In this document: in pieces, positions 1-9,466 of the stretch
Layout: each line of letters opens with the position of its first letter
Numbering within the stretch: position 1 is the first letter of the stretch
Origin: Phenylobacterium sp.
Lineage (GTDB): Bacteria > Pseudomonadota > Alphaproteobacteria > Caulobacterales > Caulobacteraceae
Direction: 5' to 3'
Assembly: GCF_024508875.1 (NCBI RefSeq)
Contig: NZ_JANINU010000330.1
Coordinates: forward strand, 1 to 64,000
Length of the DNA: 64,000 bases
The notes under the pieces: generated by a model
Told to the model about the DNA's origin: nothing
The model's database searches: none
What the model saw: only the letters and a program-made list of their open reading frames with translations
Position numbers and translations under genes: made by a program

Positions 1-161
1 CCGGCGGCAACATCGTGAACCTGCGGATGCACCACCGGCAGTCCGACTTCTTCGATGTGGACATCGACGTCGACGTCAACGACGCGCGCCACCTGACGCA
101 CATTTCCGCCGCGCTCCGTGCCAATCCGAGCGTTGAAGAGGTGGAGCGGACAAAGGGGTAA
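1..161 (+). CDS. RelA/SpoT-family (p)ppGpp synthetase/hydrolase, C-terminal end (partial)
   Basis: The reading frame is open from the left edge to the TAA at 159-161 and encodes about 52 residues. The peptide contains NIVNLRMHHR and later LTHISAALRANPSVEEVER, which match the ACT domain at the C-terminus of bifunctional RelA/SpoT (Rsh) enzymes of Alphaproteobacteria. These enzymes make and break (p)ppGpp in the stringent response, and the ACT domain regulates which activity prevails. Only this regulatory tail is in the window, so catalytic competence cannot be judged. The ACT-like pattern is short, so the call rests on recognition of the family ending rather than on catalytic motifs. Confidence 0.75.
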   Translation, partial: GGNIVNLRMHHRQSDFFDVDIDVDVNDARHLTHISAALRANPSVEEVERTKG

Positions 162-324
162 CCCGGGGGGCGCCCCCAAAAGGAGCGGCGGCTGAGGTAT
201 GACGCCCCAGCCGCCAGTATGCATCTCCCCGATGCCGTATCCTGATAGCAAGCGTCGCTGGTCGCCGAGGCGCGCGATTACCCAAAGAGGGTAGTCGGGC
301 GGGCCGCCGCGCGCGGCGCAAACG

Positions 325-361
325 AAAAGGGCCGGCGGGCGCCTCGGCGCGCCGCCGGCCC
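325..361 (-). terminator. Rho-independent terminator after the TPS operon
   Basis: A GC-rich hairpin (329-361, about 10 bp plus an inner stem after one bulge) is followed on the minus strand by TTTTCGTTTG. It lies 24 nt beyond the stop of the small exported protein at 385 and is correctly oriented to end the long minus-strand operon. The rest of 162-384 shows no gene that I can support. Confidence 0.7.
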
Positions 362-384
362 TCCGCCCACCACGAGGCGAATTG

Positions 385-834
385 TCAGTTGGCGCCCTTG
401 GCCAGGTAGTTGTCGAGCGCTTGCCGGGCGACGGTCTTGCACCCGCTGCTGTCGGCGACCCGGACGATGTCGTCCAGCGTGACCAGGGTCTCGACCGCCG
501 GGCAGATGCCGCCGCGGCGGGCCCCGAAGGTCCGGCCGGAGGGCGGGGGTTCGACGAGGGCGCGCAGGGTCTCGAAGCGGGCGCTGTCGGCGGCGGCCAT
601 TTTCGCGCCCGGTACGGTCACGCCGGAGGGACCGCCCTTCAGCGTCGTGACCTCGCCCGAGGCGCGCATGAGGGTGATGGTCTTGCCGGCGCCCAGCGCC
701 ACCTTGGCGCCTGCATCGAAGGCCTGGCCGCGCTTGAACGCAGGGTCGGTCGAATTCACCACGATGTAGTCGCTCGCCGCGGCAGCGCCGCAGACCGTGA
801 GCGAAAGAGCCAATCCAATCAAAATCTTACGCAT
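385..834 (-). CDS. Small exported protein with FecR-like beta-sandwich pattern, unknown function
   Basis: A 149-residue protein with a clear N-terminal signal peptide (MRKILIGLALSLTVCGAAAA, cleavage near residue 20). Residues about 30-65 follow the pattern G-x-V-x-L-G-x-G-x-x-I-x-L-x-x-x-x-G-x-V-x-x-L-x-G, seen in FecR-like and related beta-rich periplasmic domains. Two cysteines near the C-terminal half could form a disulphide. It is the last gene of the minus-strand operon and is followed by a terminator. Its place behind a CHAT protein and a two-partner secretion pair suggests an envelope or accessory role. The FecR resemblance is weak and I do not assign a function. Confidence 0.7.
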   Translation of the reverse strand: MRKILIGLALSLTVCGAAAASDYIVVNSTDPAFKRGQAFDAGAKVALGAGKTITLMRASGEVTTLKGGPSGVTVPGAKMAAADSARFETLRALVEPPPSGRTFGARRGGICPAVETLVTLDDIVRVADSSGCKTVARQALDNYLAKGAN

Positions 835-930
835 CTATCTCACCCCGAAAGATGTCTGGCGCCCGTCCCGTGTCGGCGCCGCACTAGCATATCCGCGCCG
901 TGAACGGTACCTGAACACCGACCGTCGCTC

Positions 931-2580
931 TCATGTACGCGACGTGGGGTCGCACAGACGCACCGCGCCGAACTTCGCCAGCCAGGCGAGTCCGCGCTCG
1001 GCGAAGGGACGCCGTTCGGCCGGCGTCGTCGCCAGCAGCTCGCCCACCGTGCGCGGACCGTTCCGGAGCGTCTCCAGCAGCGCCATCGCCTCGGCAGGGC
1101 TCGGGAGACGGGCGGCCTCGACCCGGGCCGATGGATTAGCGAGCCGCGCGGCGACCGCCTCCGGGGCCTCCACGAGCGCGACGATGTCCGCCGGTCCCAG
1201 GATCGCGCTGGGATAGGCGCTGAACATCCGGAAGGGGTCGGGGCGGTGCGGGTGCTCCTGCCCGGTCTGCGCCGGGACGGCCTGGCGGCGGCGGGCCAGT
1301 TCGGCCCACAGCGCCTGGTACTGCGGAATGACGACCCGCCAGTCGAAGGTCCCCCGCGCCCGCTCGCGGCCGGCTTCGCCCATCCGTGTCCGAAGCCCGG
1401 GATCCGCCAGCAGCCTGCTGAGCGCCTGCGCCGTGTCGCCGATATCGACGGCGGTGAACAGGGAGGTCGCCGCGGCGTAGGTCCCGTAGCCGATCAGGCG
1501 CTGGTCGTAGGCGTAGATCAGGTCGCCGCCCAGCCCGGGACGCGGCGCGACGGTGCGGATCCGGTAACCGTCCACACCGTGGCGCACGGTGTCGCGATAG
1601 CCGTCCCAGTCGCTGACGATGCAAGGCAGTCCCGCCGCCATGGCCTCCACCGGCGTCAGGCCGAATGTCTCCTGGACGTTGTCCGACAGCGAAAGGAACA
1701 CGTCCGCCGCGGACAGGATCTCGTTGCGCGTGGACACCAGGCTGTCGGGCGCCTCGCGGATCAGAAGCTCCGGGCCAAAGGCCGCCGCGGCTTCGCGCCA
1801 GGCCGTCTCGTCGTCGGAGCTGAGCCCCGAGCCGTAGACCAGCCAATAGATGGGCCGGCCGAGCGTCTGCGCCGCCGCCTGTAGGGCCAGGGCCATGGGG
1901 GCAGGATGCATCTTTGTCCCGATGCTGAGCCGGCCCGAATAGAGCACCACCGGCGCGTCGGCCGGGATGTCGAGCCGCGCGCGCCAGCGGTTCCGCGATC
2001 CCGGATCCTGGCGGAAGTCGTCGGTGTGGACGCCCAGCGGGATTGTCGCCAGTTGCACGGCCGGCAGGCGGCTCGCGCCGAACCGCTCCTGAAGATAGGC
2101 CGCCGAGGATTCCAGGAGGTTTTCCGTGGCCTTGCGAACGGAGTCTGATGTGCAGACCAGGGCGTCCCACGGCTCCAGCGGCGCGGAGAGCAGGGCCGAG
2201 ATCTCATCCAGGATATGGGTCGAGGCGATCGTGTGGGTGACGCCGGTGATGGAATAGGCCGTTGCGCCGAACGCATGGCGCGCCCAGGCCTCGGCGCGCA
2301 GCTCCGGCGTAGGAATGTGAACGCCGCCGGTGTAACCGAGCGCCGCGCGGTCGCCGCGGCCCAGCCAACTCACGGGCCGGCCCACGCCACCCAGCCGGGA
2401 GACGAGCGCCTCCAGCGCCGCCGGATCCTCGTCCAGGGCGTTCCATAGGTGGAAGCGATCGACGTCGCCGTACCGGAGGAACCCGCGCAGGAAGCCTTCG
2501 CCGGCGGCATGGCGGCCCATGGGCCGCGGCCGCGAGCCGTCATAGGCCTCCAGCGCCAGCCGGATCGCCGCGTTGGCCAT
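931..2580 (-). CDS. GT4-family glycosyltransferase with C-terminal extension
   Basis: A 549-residue protein with the GT-B architecture of family 4 glycosyltransferases. An N-terminal acceptor-side domain is followed from about residue 205 by VVLYSGRLS, then by the donor-binding signature ETFGLTPVEAMAAG, an EX7E motif, and IVSDWDGYRDTVRHG. Members transfer a sugar from a nucleotide-sugar donor. About 100 residues after the catalytic domain match nothing I recognise. The gene starts 15 nt after the CHAT gene. This context suggests, as inference, that it glycosylates the secreted TpsA protein or another surface product. No signal peptide is seen, so it should act in the cytoplasm. Confidence 0.85.
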   Translation of the reverse strand: MANAAIRLALEAYDGSRPRPMGRHAAGEGFLRGFLRYGDVDRFHLWNALDEDPAALEALVSRLGGVGRPVSWLGRGDRAALGYTGGVHIPTPELRAEAWARHAFGATAYSITGVTHTIASTHILDEISALLSAPLEPWDALVCTSDSVRKATENLLESSAAYLQERFGASRLPAVQLATIPLGVHTDDFRQDPGSRNRWRARLDIPADAPVVLYSGRLSIGTKMHPAPMALALQAAAQTLGRPIYWLVYGSGLSSDDETAWREAAAAFGPELLIREAPDSLVSTRNEILSAADVFLSLSDNVQETFGLTPVEAMAAGLPCIVSDWDGYRDTVRHGVDGYRIRTVAPRPGLGGDLIYAYDQRLIGYGTYAAATSLFTAVDIGDTAQALSRLLADPGLRTRMGEAGRERARGTFDWRVVIPQYQALWAELARRRQAVPAQTGQEHPHRPDPFRMFSAYPSAILGPADIVALVEAPEAVAARLANPSARVEAARLPSPAEAMALLETLRNGPRTVGELLATTPAERRPFAERGLAWLAKFGAVRLCDPTSRT

Positions 2581-2595
2581 GGCGGCGGCCGCCGC

Positions 2596-5500
2596 CTAGC
2601 GCGCCGCCGTCTGGGTCGTTGCGCCCGGCATGGCGCGCGATCCGTCGCCGACGATGGTGAAGGGCGCCCAGAAGTAGGGATGCGAGAACTGTTCGCTCTG
2701 CTGCAGGGCGATCTGCGCGCGCGCCATCGCGGCCGCCTGGTTCCCGGACGTCGCCGAGAACATGCCGGTCATGAGCCGCACCGTCGCCACGGAGTCCACG
2801 GACCAGTGCGACACGATCAGCGAGCGGCCGCCTGCGTAGATCACCGCGCGGGTCAGGCCGCCCAGGGCCTCGCCGCCGCCCTGCAGGCCGCTGGAGGCCT
2901 CGTCGCCCCCCGCGCCGCCGGTGTCGCAGGCGGACAGCACCACGAGGTCCGCGTCGAGCTTGAGGTCCAGGATTTCTGTGGCGTCGAGCAGGCCGTCGGA
3001 GTCGCCCAGGCCCACCGAGGTCATCAGCGCCGGCTCGGGCAGGCAGGCCGATGGTTGGGGCAGCAGGCCGTGGGTGGCGAAGTACAACACCTTGTAGTCC
3101 GCGAGGTCCTTGCGCGATTTCACCGAGGCGTCGGTGAAGGCCGCGCCGGTGACGATCTGCTCGCCCTGGTTCCCGGCGATGCTCGCGCCCACCTGGCGCA
3201 CCTCGTCGGCGGTATCGGGCAGGGCGGGCATCTGCAGCAGCGCCAGCCGCGTGTTCTCGCAGACGTTGCTGAGGTCCCGCTCGCTGCGCAGGCTGACCGA
3301 ACGACGGACCACCGAGGCGTAGGCCTGAGCGTCGGACTTCTTCGGCGTGGCAGGATCGGCGAAGCCCAGGAAGCTCTTGGTCGCTCTCGACGGCGCGAAG
3401 GCGCGAGACTGCATGAACGAGGCCGCGGACAGGACCAGGGCGGAGTCTACCTTGGCGCCCAGCCACGCGACCTTGCGGTAGTCGGGGTCGGCCCCGGTCG
3501 CCACGCCGGCCAGCACGGTGGACGGATCGGCGGTCACCAGTGCGCCGACCGGCAGCGAGATCAGGGCGCCGTCGGGCTCGTACACCAAGTGCTTCGCGGC
3601 CATGATGTCCGACGCCACGGGGCCGAAGAGCTGCTGGAACAGCCGGTGGGCGGTCGCAACGTCGAAGGCGGGCAGGGTATCCTCCGCCTCGAACGGAGCG
3701 CGCAGGCGGCGGACGGCGGCGCCGGCCGTGCCGCGGTTCAGCTCGATCGCATAGGGCCGGGCGCCGGTGGGCGTCACCAGCAGGCCGTAGCCCCCCGTGT
3801 CCAGCAGCAGGATCTTCACATAGACCTCGTCGGGTCCGAGAGCCTTCTGCAGGTCGGACAGTTTCGCCTCGGACGAGACGAGTTGGGCGTAGCGCGGATT
3901 GGCGGCCAGAAGCTGGCTCTCCAGGGCGTCGGACTGTGCCTGCAGTGTCTTGAGCTTGGCCTCGATGTCCGAGCGCGCCGCGCCTTCATATGTGTTCGCG
4001 GCCTGCAGGTTGGCCGCCTGGGCCTCGGTGGCGCGCAGCTCGCGGCGCGTGTCTTCAAGGGCCCGGACCAGGCCGGTGACCGCACTGTCGCCGGACGCCA
4101 CGCGCGCGGCGAGCTTGGAGACCGTCTGGGCGGTGGCGTTGGACACCACGCTGGCGGCCGCCGCGAAGAAGCGCGCCTTGTAGTCGTCGGCCTTGGCTGG
4201 GTCGCTGCCGATCCGCTTGAGCAGCAGGTCGAAGTAGGGCGCGGCGTCGTCGGCCGACGCGCCGAGCGCGCCGCGCTGGGCCTGGAAGAGCTCGAAGGCC
4301 CGGGCATAGGTTGCCAGCGCCGCGTCCTCCTGGCCGGCGCGCACCTGCGCCCGGCCGAGGTCCAGCAGCAGCCCGCCCTCGGCGGCGGTGCCGGCGTGGC
4401 GCAGACGGATGGTGCGCAGCGCTTCGTTGTACTTGCCGATGGCCTGGGCCGGCTGACCGGAATCCATGTCGATCTCGGCGAGGTCGGCGGAGATTCGTGC
4501 GCGGAGCCACACGTTCAGCGCGCCGTTGGCCTCGGCCGAGGTCAGCGTGCGGCTGGCGCGGGCCAGCGCATCGCGCGCGCCGGCGGCGTCGCCTTGTGCG
4601 GCCAGGGACGAGCCCATGACCTCGAGGGCCTGGGCGTCCTGCACCGACAGGCGGTCGGCGAGAGTGACGCGGCTGCCGCCCAGTACGTCGCGGCCGCCGG
4701 GCCGGTTGTTGAGCGCCGAGGCCAGGTCGCCGCCGATGGCGAGGCCTTCGGGCCCCTGTGTCACGGCAGGGCCGGTCACGGCCAGGCCGCGGGCCGCCCG
4801 AACCTCGTCGCTGGCCTTGAGCGCCGCCTGGGCGGCGGTCACGGCGTCGGCGAACCGGCCGGCGTTGCGCAGGTGCAGGGCGCGATACGTGCGGGCGCGG
4901 GCCGACAACAGCGGATCGCCGGCGGCCGCCACCTGGACGTCGGCGTCGCGGAACAGCCGGTCGGCTTCGGCGAAGCGGCCGTTGTTGGAGACGTTCAGCG
5001 CCAGGTTCAGCAAGGCGTCGCCCAGTTCGGCAGGCGGTGCGCGGCGGGCTTCGGCGTCGGCGACCAGCGCCTGGAAGTCGGTCTCGGCCTCCTCAAAGCG
5101 CCACTCGTTGTTCTGGACGTAGGCGCGGGCGCGCAGACGATTGGGGTCGGTGGCCGCGGCCGCCTGCGAGCGGGCGAGGCCCCCCGTGGCGCCGCCGAAG
5201 TCCGCCGCGATCTCCGCGCTGGCGGCCGAGGTCTGCACCTGCGACATCGCCGGGGGCTTGGCGGCGCCGGCGACGACCTTCAGGCCCGTCTCCAGCACGT
5301 CGGCGATCTGGGCGGCGCCTTCCGCGACATAGACCTGTCCGCCGCGGTTCGAGACGTAGGTGAGATAAGGCGCCTTGCCGGCCGCGCTGCGGCAGGCGCG
5401 GCGGTCCACCGGACCCAGTCCGGCGACAGCGGCCGACTTGGGATCGGCGCAGTCGGCGCGGGCTGCGAGGGCAGCCTGCCACGCGCCGGCGTCGGCGCTT

Positions 5501-5745
5501 CGGGGCAGGGCATAGAGGCGGCCCAGACTGCCCTCCCAACCGCGGCAGCGGATGTTCCAGGCGCGCCGGCCTGCGGCCTGCACGACCGGGTCGTCGTAGT
5601 CGCGCACGGCCTGGCAGACGGCGCCCGAGGCGGCGCTCTGGCCCAGGGGGATGAGGTCGGCGCGCGTCTGGGCGCCGGCGACGGACGGGGCCGCCGCGAC
5701 CGCGGCGATGCTGGCCATTCCGAGGAGGAGGCTCTTGCGGATCAT
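2596..5745 (-). CDS. Exported TPR-CHAT domain protein (caspase-like peptidase fold)
   Basis: A 1049-residue protein with a signal peptide (MIRKSLLLGMASIAAVAAAPSVAGA). The middle (about 190-560) is rich in TPR-like helical repeats and is followed by a coiled-coil stretch (about 560-640). The C-terminal 350 residues are a CHAT domain: LVYEPDGALISLPVGAL, the catalytic-His motif FATHG (about residue 891) and the catalytic-Cys motif LSACDTGG (about residue 937). CHAT domains share the caspase/separase fold, and both catalytic residues are intact. Its ATG overlaps the TpsA stop (5742-5745), so translation is probably coupled. A role in processing or sensing the exoprotein is inference. The TPR region may bind the substrate. 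Confidence 0.9.
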   Translation of the reverse strand: MIRKSLLLGMASIAAVAAAPSVAGAQTRADLIPLGQSAASGAVCQAVRDYDDPVVQAAGRRAWNIRCRGWEGSLGRLYALPRSADAGAWQAALAARADCADPKSAAVAGLGPVDRRACRSAAGKAPYLTYVSNRGGQVYVAEGAAQIADVLETGLKVVAGAAKPPAMSQVQTSAASAEIAADFGGATGGLARSQAAAATDPNRLRARAYVQNNEWRFEEAETDFQALVADAEARRAPPAELGDALLNLALNVSNNGRFAEADRLFRDADVQVAAAGDPLLSARARTYRALHLRNAGRFADAVTAAQAALKASDEVRAARGLAVTGPAVTQGPEGLAIGGDLASALNNRPGGRDVLGGSRVTLADRLSVQDAQALEVMGSSLAAQGDAAGARDALARASRTLTSAEANGALNVWLRARISADLAEIDMDSGQPAQAIGKYNEALRTIRLRHAGTAAEGGLLLDLGRAQVRAGQEDAALATYARAFELFQAQRGALGASADDAAPYFDLLLKRIGSDPAKADDYKARFFAAAASVVSNATAQTVSKLAARVASGDSAVTGLVRALEDTRRELRATEAQAANLQAANTYEGAARSDIEAKLKTLQAQSDALESQLLAANPRYAQLVSSEAKLSDLQKALGPDEVYVKILLLDTGGYGLLVTPTGARPYAIELNRGTAGAAVRRLRAPFEAEDTLPAFDVATAHRLFQQLFGPVASDIMAAKHLVYEPDGALISLPVGALVTADPSTVLAGVATGADPDYRKVAWLGAKVDSALVLSAASFMQSRAFAPSRATKSFLGFADPATPKKSDAQAYASVVRRSVSLRSERDLSNVCENTRLALLQMPALPDTADEVRQVGASIAGNQGEQIVTGAAFTDASVKSRKDLADYKVLYFATHGLLPQPSACLPEPALMTSVGLGDSDGLLDATEILDLKLDADLVVLSACDTGGAGGDEASSGLQGGGEALGGLTRAVIYAGGRSLIVSHWSVDSVATVRLMTGMFSATSGNQAAAMARAQIALQQSEQFSHPYFWAPFTIVGDGSRAMPGATTQTAAR

Positions 5746-8700
5746 TTGGATTGCCTGCGCTTGCGCCAGATTTCTTCGCTGCCGGCGCCCGTGACCACGG
5801 GGTCGGTGACGATCTCGTCGGTGGGGGGCTCGGAAAGCGTGAGCAGCACCGGCGGGCTCGTCAGGGTTTCGGCGCCCAAGGCGTCGACGCTCGCGTCGGT
5901 CTGGTCGCTGTCGCCGAGGCGGTCCCGGGTCGTGAGGATGCCCGCGTTCATGTCGCCCATTCCGCCGCCGGAGGCGGGCGTGGCGATGACGGGGCAGTTA
6001 TTGGTTCCCACGTCGCACGCATTGAAGCGGTACTGCGCGCCGTCCGGCCGGGTCGTGGGATTGCCGCTGGCGTCGACCACCGTGAAGGTGATGCCGCTGC
6101 CGGCCGCCGCCCCCGTGACGACCTTGCCGTCCGCGCCGGCCAGGGCGCCCCAAAGCTCCACGATCCGCGGCGGGTCGATGATCAGCGCCGGGCTGAACGC
6201 GCCGGTGAAGAATAGGCCCGCCGTGCCGCCCGAGCCGACAGGCGCGGTGTTCTGTTGCACGGCCTTACCATCCGCCGACACTTCCAGCCGTCCGGTGGCG
6301 ACGAAGACCTTGCCGACCTCGTCGCCGATGGGCGCGGCGCCGGCCGGCTGGCCGGCCGCGATGTCGATGGCGGTGATCGGCGTACCCTGGATCAGGCTGA
6401 TGAAGCGCTGCGAGCCGAACAGGACGTCCTGCCGAGCGGCCAGCCGCACCTCGTCGAAGGCCCGGACGCCGGTGTAGCTGGCGCCGTTGTTGGCGAAGGT
6501 GGCCGCGCCGAGAGCGCCGCTCACCAGGATCGACGCCGGCCGCCAGGACAGGTCGCTGGCGTCGCCGATGCGGAGCGTTCCGCCGTTCGCGCTGGGCGCC
6601 ACGGTGCCTTGCACCGACGCGGTGTTGGACGACCCCACCAGGAAGGCGACGTTCGGCGTGGCGGCGGTGTTGACCGTCAGGTTCTGCAGCGTGAGGTCGC
6701 CGCGCGCCGAGCCGGTGGTCGAGCCGGCGTAGAACCGGGTCTGACCCGTCACGCGAAGCTGGCCGAAGTCCGCCCCATCGAACACGAAGCCCGACCCGCC
6801 GGCATCGCCGCCGACCCGCATGGCGCCGCCCTTGGACTCGATCTGCGCGCTGGGCGTCGTGAGCAGGCCCGTGAGGTCGAGGTCGCCGGCCACGATCCGG
6901 ATCGAGTTCGCCGCCGTTGTCGCGCCCAGCGTGGCCTTGCCGGCGACGTCGAGGGTCAAATTGCGCCCGGCGCTGAGCGGCGTGGTGGAGGTGAAGTTCC
7001 CCGACGATGTGATCGAGAGGTCGCGCGCGACCGAGCTGATCGTTGCGCCCAGCGACAGGGAGGATCCCTGAACGATCAGATCGCGGCCGGTCTTAAAGCT
7101 CGTCGTGGTGACCCCGCCGCTCAGCGCGCGCAGGGTCAGGTCCTCGCTGGCCGACACATTGCCGGCCGTGACCGTAGCGCCGACCAGGGTGACCGAACCG
7201 GCGTCCGCGCGGACGTCCGCCACCTTCAGCGCGCCGGCGGCGCTGACCGAGATGTTGCGCACGGCGCTGAGCGAGTTGGTGATCGTGAAGTCGCCCGTGG
7301 TGCTGCCGATCGAAAGGTCGCGACCGGCCCGGACCGAGTCGAGCGCGACCGTCGGCGCCCGCAGCGTGGCGTCACGGGCCGCCGTGACCGTGAAGGCGCC
7401 GGGCGTTCCCGTCACCTCGACCACGGCGTCGCGGCCGGCGATCACGCTGACGGCGCTGGCCCCGACTACGCTGCCCGTCCCCGTGCCCAGGCGGGCGTCC
7501 AGGTCGCTGGACTGGACCTGCACCACGCGGCCGTTGCCGGCCATGTCGGGATTGCCGGCGAACTCCAGGCCGACAACGTCTTGGCCCGCGCCCGTTAGGG
7601 TGGCGCTGCCCAGCGAGGCCGTGCCGTGCGTCGCCAGCACGTAGATATCGTCTCCAGCCGTGGCCGATCCGACGCTGGCGTCGCCGGCCGTCGCGACCAC
7701 ATAGAGGTCGCCCGAGGTCGTGACCGTTCCGATCTTCACGCTGGCCGCCTGGCCGAAGACCCGCGGCGCCGTGATCGTGCCGACATCGGCCGCGCCGCGA
7801 AGGTTGACGCTGCCGCCGGCGGTGATCGTGTCGATCCGACCGGAGGTCAGGTCGAGGGTCACGTTCTGCGGGGCGGAGAGGGTGATCGCGCCCGAGACGT
7901 CACCACCGCCGTCGCCGACGGTGATGTTCTGGCCGGAGGTGACGGTGAGCCCCCTCGGCGCCGAGATGTTCTCAAGCCGCGCGTCCGCCTTGGCGTTGAT
8001 GACGCCCGGGCCCATGGCGCCCACGCCGGCGAGAACGACATCGCCCGTGGTGGAGGTCACCTGCAGGGCGCCGCTGGCCACCACCGCGTTCGCCTTGACG
8101 TCGCCGCCCTGGACGACGAGGTCCCGGGCCGAGGTCGACCGGCCCAGTTCGACGCTCGCCGTCGCGGCGATGCGGGTGTCGCGGCCGGAACTGATGGACG
8201 AGATCGCCGTGGGGTCGAAGAGGCTGGCGACCAGCGCGGGCCCGTCGAGGTCGATGGTCTCGACCGGGGCGAATCCGAACCCGTTGTCGTCCTGGCCGCA
8301 GTCACCGCGCGTGTCGCACTCGGCGGCCTCCTGCTCGTCCTGTTGGATCGTCTTGGGGTCGACGAATTCCTCGGGCGGCCGCGGCCAGGGCCGGCCGATA
8401 ACCCGGCCCACCTGGCTGATCTTCAGGTCGCGCGAGGCGTTGGACTTGTTGAGGTAGATGGCGGTGGAGGCGACGCCGGCGAGCGCGGGGGCCGCCTGGC
8501 GATCGGCGATGCCGCCGCCGCCGGATAGGATGATGTCGCCGCCGTCCGCCTTCACGGCCTGGGCGGTCACAAGCCCGTCGATATTGATCACCGCGCTGCC
8601 AAGCGCCGAGCGGTTCACCGCCGCGACGAAGACCGCGTTCGCCTTGGTCTCCGCACCCAGGTCGAGGGCGATGTCGGCGTCGGATCCGCTGCCGGCGTCG

Positions 8701-9449
8701 GGTACGATGAAGTCCACCAGATCGAAGTCGCCGCCCGTCCCGGGGGCGAGGCGGATCTGGAAGTTGCGGGCGGACCCATAGAGCGCGCTGCCCTCGGTCG
8801 CGCTGACCAGGGCGTTGCCCCGCGTCTGCACAGTCGGGCCGACGAGCGCGACCATGCCGCCATGGGCGGTCAGCGACGCGTTGGCTAACACCATTATCCG
8901 GGCGCCGCTGATGTTGTCGGCGCCGTTGAACGAGAAAAGGTTGTTCGTGGGCTCGAGGAAGCTCGCCAGGTCCGGCGTGCCGATCGCGACCAGGATGCCC
9001 CCGGCGTCGACATGCGAGCCCTTGCCGAAGATGATCCCGTTCGATGCGCTGAACCAGATGTTGCCGCCGGCTTGGCCGCCCACCTTGCCTTCGATCGAGC
9101 CTTCGATCTTGTTCTGCTGCAGGCCGGTGATCCGGTTCAGGACGATCCAGTTCTTGGCGCCGAAGTTATAGGTGACGGACTCCTCCGGCTTGAGGTTGTA
9201 GCCGGTCCAGGTCAGCACCGTGCGGGGCGCGCCCAGAGTGATCTCGGTGTGCGTGTCGGTGCTGACGATGTTGGGCTGGGCGCCGCCGGCGCTCACCTGC
9301 GGGATGCCACCGCCTGTGGGCAGCGCCGAGGCGGGGTGGGGCAGCAGGCTGAGGCCGCACAGGGCGCCGCACAGGGCGGTGCGGGCGAGCAGGCCGTGGC
9401 GCTGGGCGATCGGGGCTTGGAGGCTGGCGTGGGTCGGAGCAGTCGACAT
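5742..9449 (-). CDS. TpsA-type filamentous haemagglutinin family exoprotein
   Basis: About 1235 residues. After an extended signal peptide ending near LLPHPASA comes the TPS secretion domain: IVSTDTHTEITLGAPRTVLTW, then NGIIFGKGSHVDAGGILVAIG. This is the domain recognised by TpsB partners. The remainder is a long repetitive beta-helix-type region with many short G-D/T-x-x-V/L repeats, typical of a surface fibre. I prefer the ATG at 9449 over the in-frame GTG at 9470 because it has a purine-rich AAGGAAAG just upstream. The acidic, threonine- and proline-rich C-terminus may be processed. Role: secreted adhesin or fibre carried across the outer membrane by the upstream TpsB. The actual ligand is unknown. 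Confidence 0.88.
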   Translation of the reverse strand: MSTAPTHASLQAPIAQRHGLLARTALCGALCGLSLLPHPASALPTGGGIPQVSAGGAQPNIVSTDTHTEITLGAPRTVLTWTGYNLKPEESVTYNFGAKNWIVLNRITGLQQNKIEGSIEGKVGGQAGGNIWFSASNGIIFGKGSHVDAGGILVAIGTPDLASFLEPTNNLFSFNGADNISGARIMVLANASLTAHGGMVALVGPTVQTRGNALVSATEGSALYGSARNFQIRLAPGTGGDFDLVDFIVPDAGSGSDADIALDLGAETKANAVFVAAVNRSALGSAVINIDGLVTAQAVKADGGDIILSGGGGIADRQAAPALAGVASTAIYLNKSNASRDLKISQVGRVIGRPWPRPPEEFVDPKTIQQDEQEAAECDTRGDCGQDDNGFGFAPVETIDLDGPALVASLFDPTAISSISSGRDTRIAATASVELGRSTSARDLVVQGGDVKANAVVASGALQVTSTTGDVVLAGVGAMGPGVINAKADARLENISAPRGLTVTSGQNITVGDGGGDVSGAITLSAPQNVTLDLTSGRIDTITAGGSVNLRGAADVGTITAPRVFGQAASVKIGTVTTSGDLYVVATAGDASVGSATAGDDIYVLATHGTASLGSATLTGAGQDVVGLEFAGNPDMAGNGRVVQVQSSDLDARLGTGTGSVVGASAVSVIAGRDAVVEVTGTPGAFTVTAARDATLRAPTVALDSVRAGRDLSIGSTTGDFTITNSLSAVRNISVSAAGALKVADVRADAGSVTLVGATVTAGNVSASEDLTLRALSGGVTTTSFKTGRDLIVQGSSLSLGATISSVARDLSITSSGNFTSTTPLSAGRNLTLDVAGKATLGATTAANSIRIVAGDLDLTGLLTTPSAQIESKGGAMRVGGDAGGSGFVFDGADFGQLRVTGQTRFYAGSTTGSARGDLTLQNLTVNTAATPNVAFLVGSSNTASVQGTVAPSANGGTLRIGDASDLSWRPASILVSGALGAATFANNGASYTGVRAFDEVRLAARQDVLFGSQRFISLIQGTPITAIDIAAGQPAGAAPIGDEVGKVFVATGRLEVSADGKAVQQNTAPVGSGGTAGLFFTGAFSPALIIDPPRIVELWGALAGADGKVVTGAAAGSGITFTVVDASGNPTTRPDGAQYRFNACDVGTNNCPVIATPASGGGMGDMNAGILTTRDRLGDSDQTDASVDALGAETLTSPPVLLTLSEPPTDEIVTDPVVTGAGSEEIWRKRRQSK

Positions 9450-9466
9450 CTGGCTTTCCTTCCGCA

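Noticed and set aside
2449-6477. A 1342-codon open frame on the plus strand opposite the CHAT and TpsA genes
   Set aside because: It is an antisense shadow produced by high GC. The translation has no domain and is rich in Gly/Arg/His/Val, while the minus strand encodes clear CHAT and TpsA domains.
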